From Rhodobacteraceae bacterium UBA996 (GTDB lineage: Bacteria > Pseudomonadota > Alphaproteobacteria > Rhodobacterales > Rhodobacteraceae), in assembly GCA_002291955.1 (NCBI GenBank), contig DBBA01000224.1:603-5619 (forward strand): a stretch of 5,017 nucleotides of DNA. Direction: 5' to 3'. The notes under the pieces were generated by a model, which was not told where the DNA came from, did no database searches, and saw only the letters and a program-made list of their open reading frames with translations. Made by a program: the position numbers and the translations under genes. Shown in pieces: positions 4,847 to 5,017 of the stretch. Numbering within the stretch: the first letter of the stretch is position 1; every line of letters starts with the position of its first letter.

Positions 4847-5017
4847 TCAGCCCCGGCGCCCGAAGTGTTCCATGATCGCGGCGGCGTACTTGATGCCCTT
4901 GAGGTACATGTCGATGCGGATGTTTTCATCCGGGGCATGCAGGTTAGCGCCGGGATTGGCGAAGCCGGTCAGCACGCAGGGAATCCAGACGTGGCGCAGG
5001 ATCGCGCCCTCGGCCGA
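4847..5017 (-). CDS. M20-family metallopeptidase, C-terminal end (5' part outside window)
   Basis: The last 56 residues of a protein read on the minus strand, ending at TGA 4849-4847 and open to the window edge. The segment GFANPGANLHAPDENIRIDMYLKGIKYAAAIMEHF matches the end of M20 dipeptidases and carboxypeptidases of the carnosinase/PepV/CPG2 type. There GAN-x-H-x-P-x-E supplies a zinc-binding histidine (H27 of this fragment) and the YLKGIK helix closes the catalytic domain. M20 enzymes are di-zinc hydrolases of dipeptides or N-acyl amino acids. The substrate cannot be read from this fragment. The gene converges on the dsbA-like gene. A 6-bp stem (4838-4843 with 4850-4855) spans the stop codon and might help termination, though this is weak. 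Confidence 0.85.
   Translation of the reverse strand, partial: SAEGAILRHVWIPCVLTGFANPGANLHAPDENIRIDMYLKGIKYAAAIMEHFGRRG

Noticed and set aside
1..5017. CRISPR arrays, insertion sequences, prophage or defence islands, tRNA or rRNA genes
   Set aside because: No regularly spaced repeats, transposase motifs, terminal inverted repeats or tRNA-like cloverleaf sequences were seen. CcrM is an orphan housekeeping methyltransferase with no restriction gene nearby.

Overview
The window looks like an ordinary core-genome segment of a GC-rich alphaproteobacterium, most likely Rhodobacterales (Rhodobacteraceae/Paracoccaceae). The reasons are the high GC content, the residue style of the proteins, a CcrM-type GANTC methyltransferase with its C-terminal DNA-binding domain, an alphaproteobacterial DUF721/DciA protein next to mutY and a DsbA-like gene, and an intergenic sequence after the dsbA-like gene that resembles one I recall from Rhodobacterales genomes. 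All of these assignments come from reading the protein sequences. No database search was run.

Layout from left to right: the 3' end of a TrkH-type potassium uptake gene (+, 1-405), then a convergent intergenic hairpin (415-446). Next is a minus-strand cluster transcribed right to left: mutY (3427-2327), rnhB (2330-1701) and ccrM (1606-494). mutY and rnhB overlap by four bases (GTGA). A 94-bp gap before ccrM carries three GANTC sites and a possible promoter. An 83-bp divergent intergenic region (3428-3510) separates mutY from a plus-strand pair, a dciA-like DUF721 gene (3511-4053) and a secreted DsbA-family thiol oxidoreductase (4071-4754), which lie 17 bp apart. A GC-rich convergent intergenic region (4755-4846) follows, then the C-terminal end of an M20-family metallopeptidase on the minus strand (4847-5017, running off the window). 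No stretch over 300 bases lacks a gene. I see no RNA genes, insertion sequences or CRISPR arrays.

Four of the seven genes concern replication or genome maintenance. MutY removes A opposite 8-oxoG, RNase HII starts removal of ribonucleotides, CcrM methylates GANTC after replication, and DciA is the predicted loader of the DnaB helicase. The most interesting non-coding signal is the distribution of GANTC, the expected CcrM target. I find six sites in the whole window. Three lie within 39 bp just upstream of ccrM, and a fourth is in the mutY/dciA divergent promoter region. This suggests methylation-sensitive control of ccrM and possibly of the mutY/dciA region. I found no clearly new biological system; the rest is recognisable housekeeping sequence.
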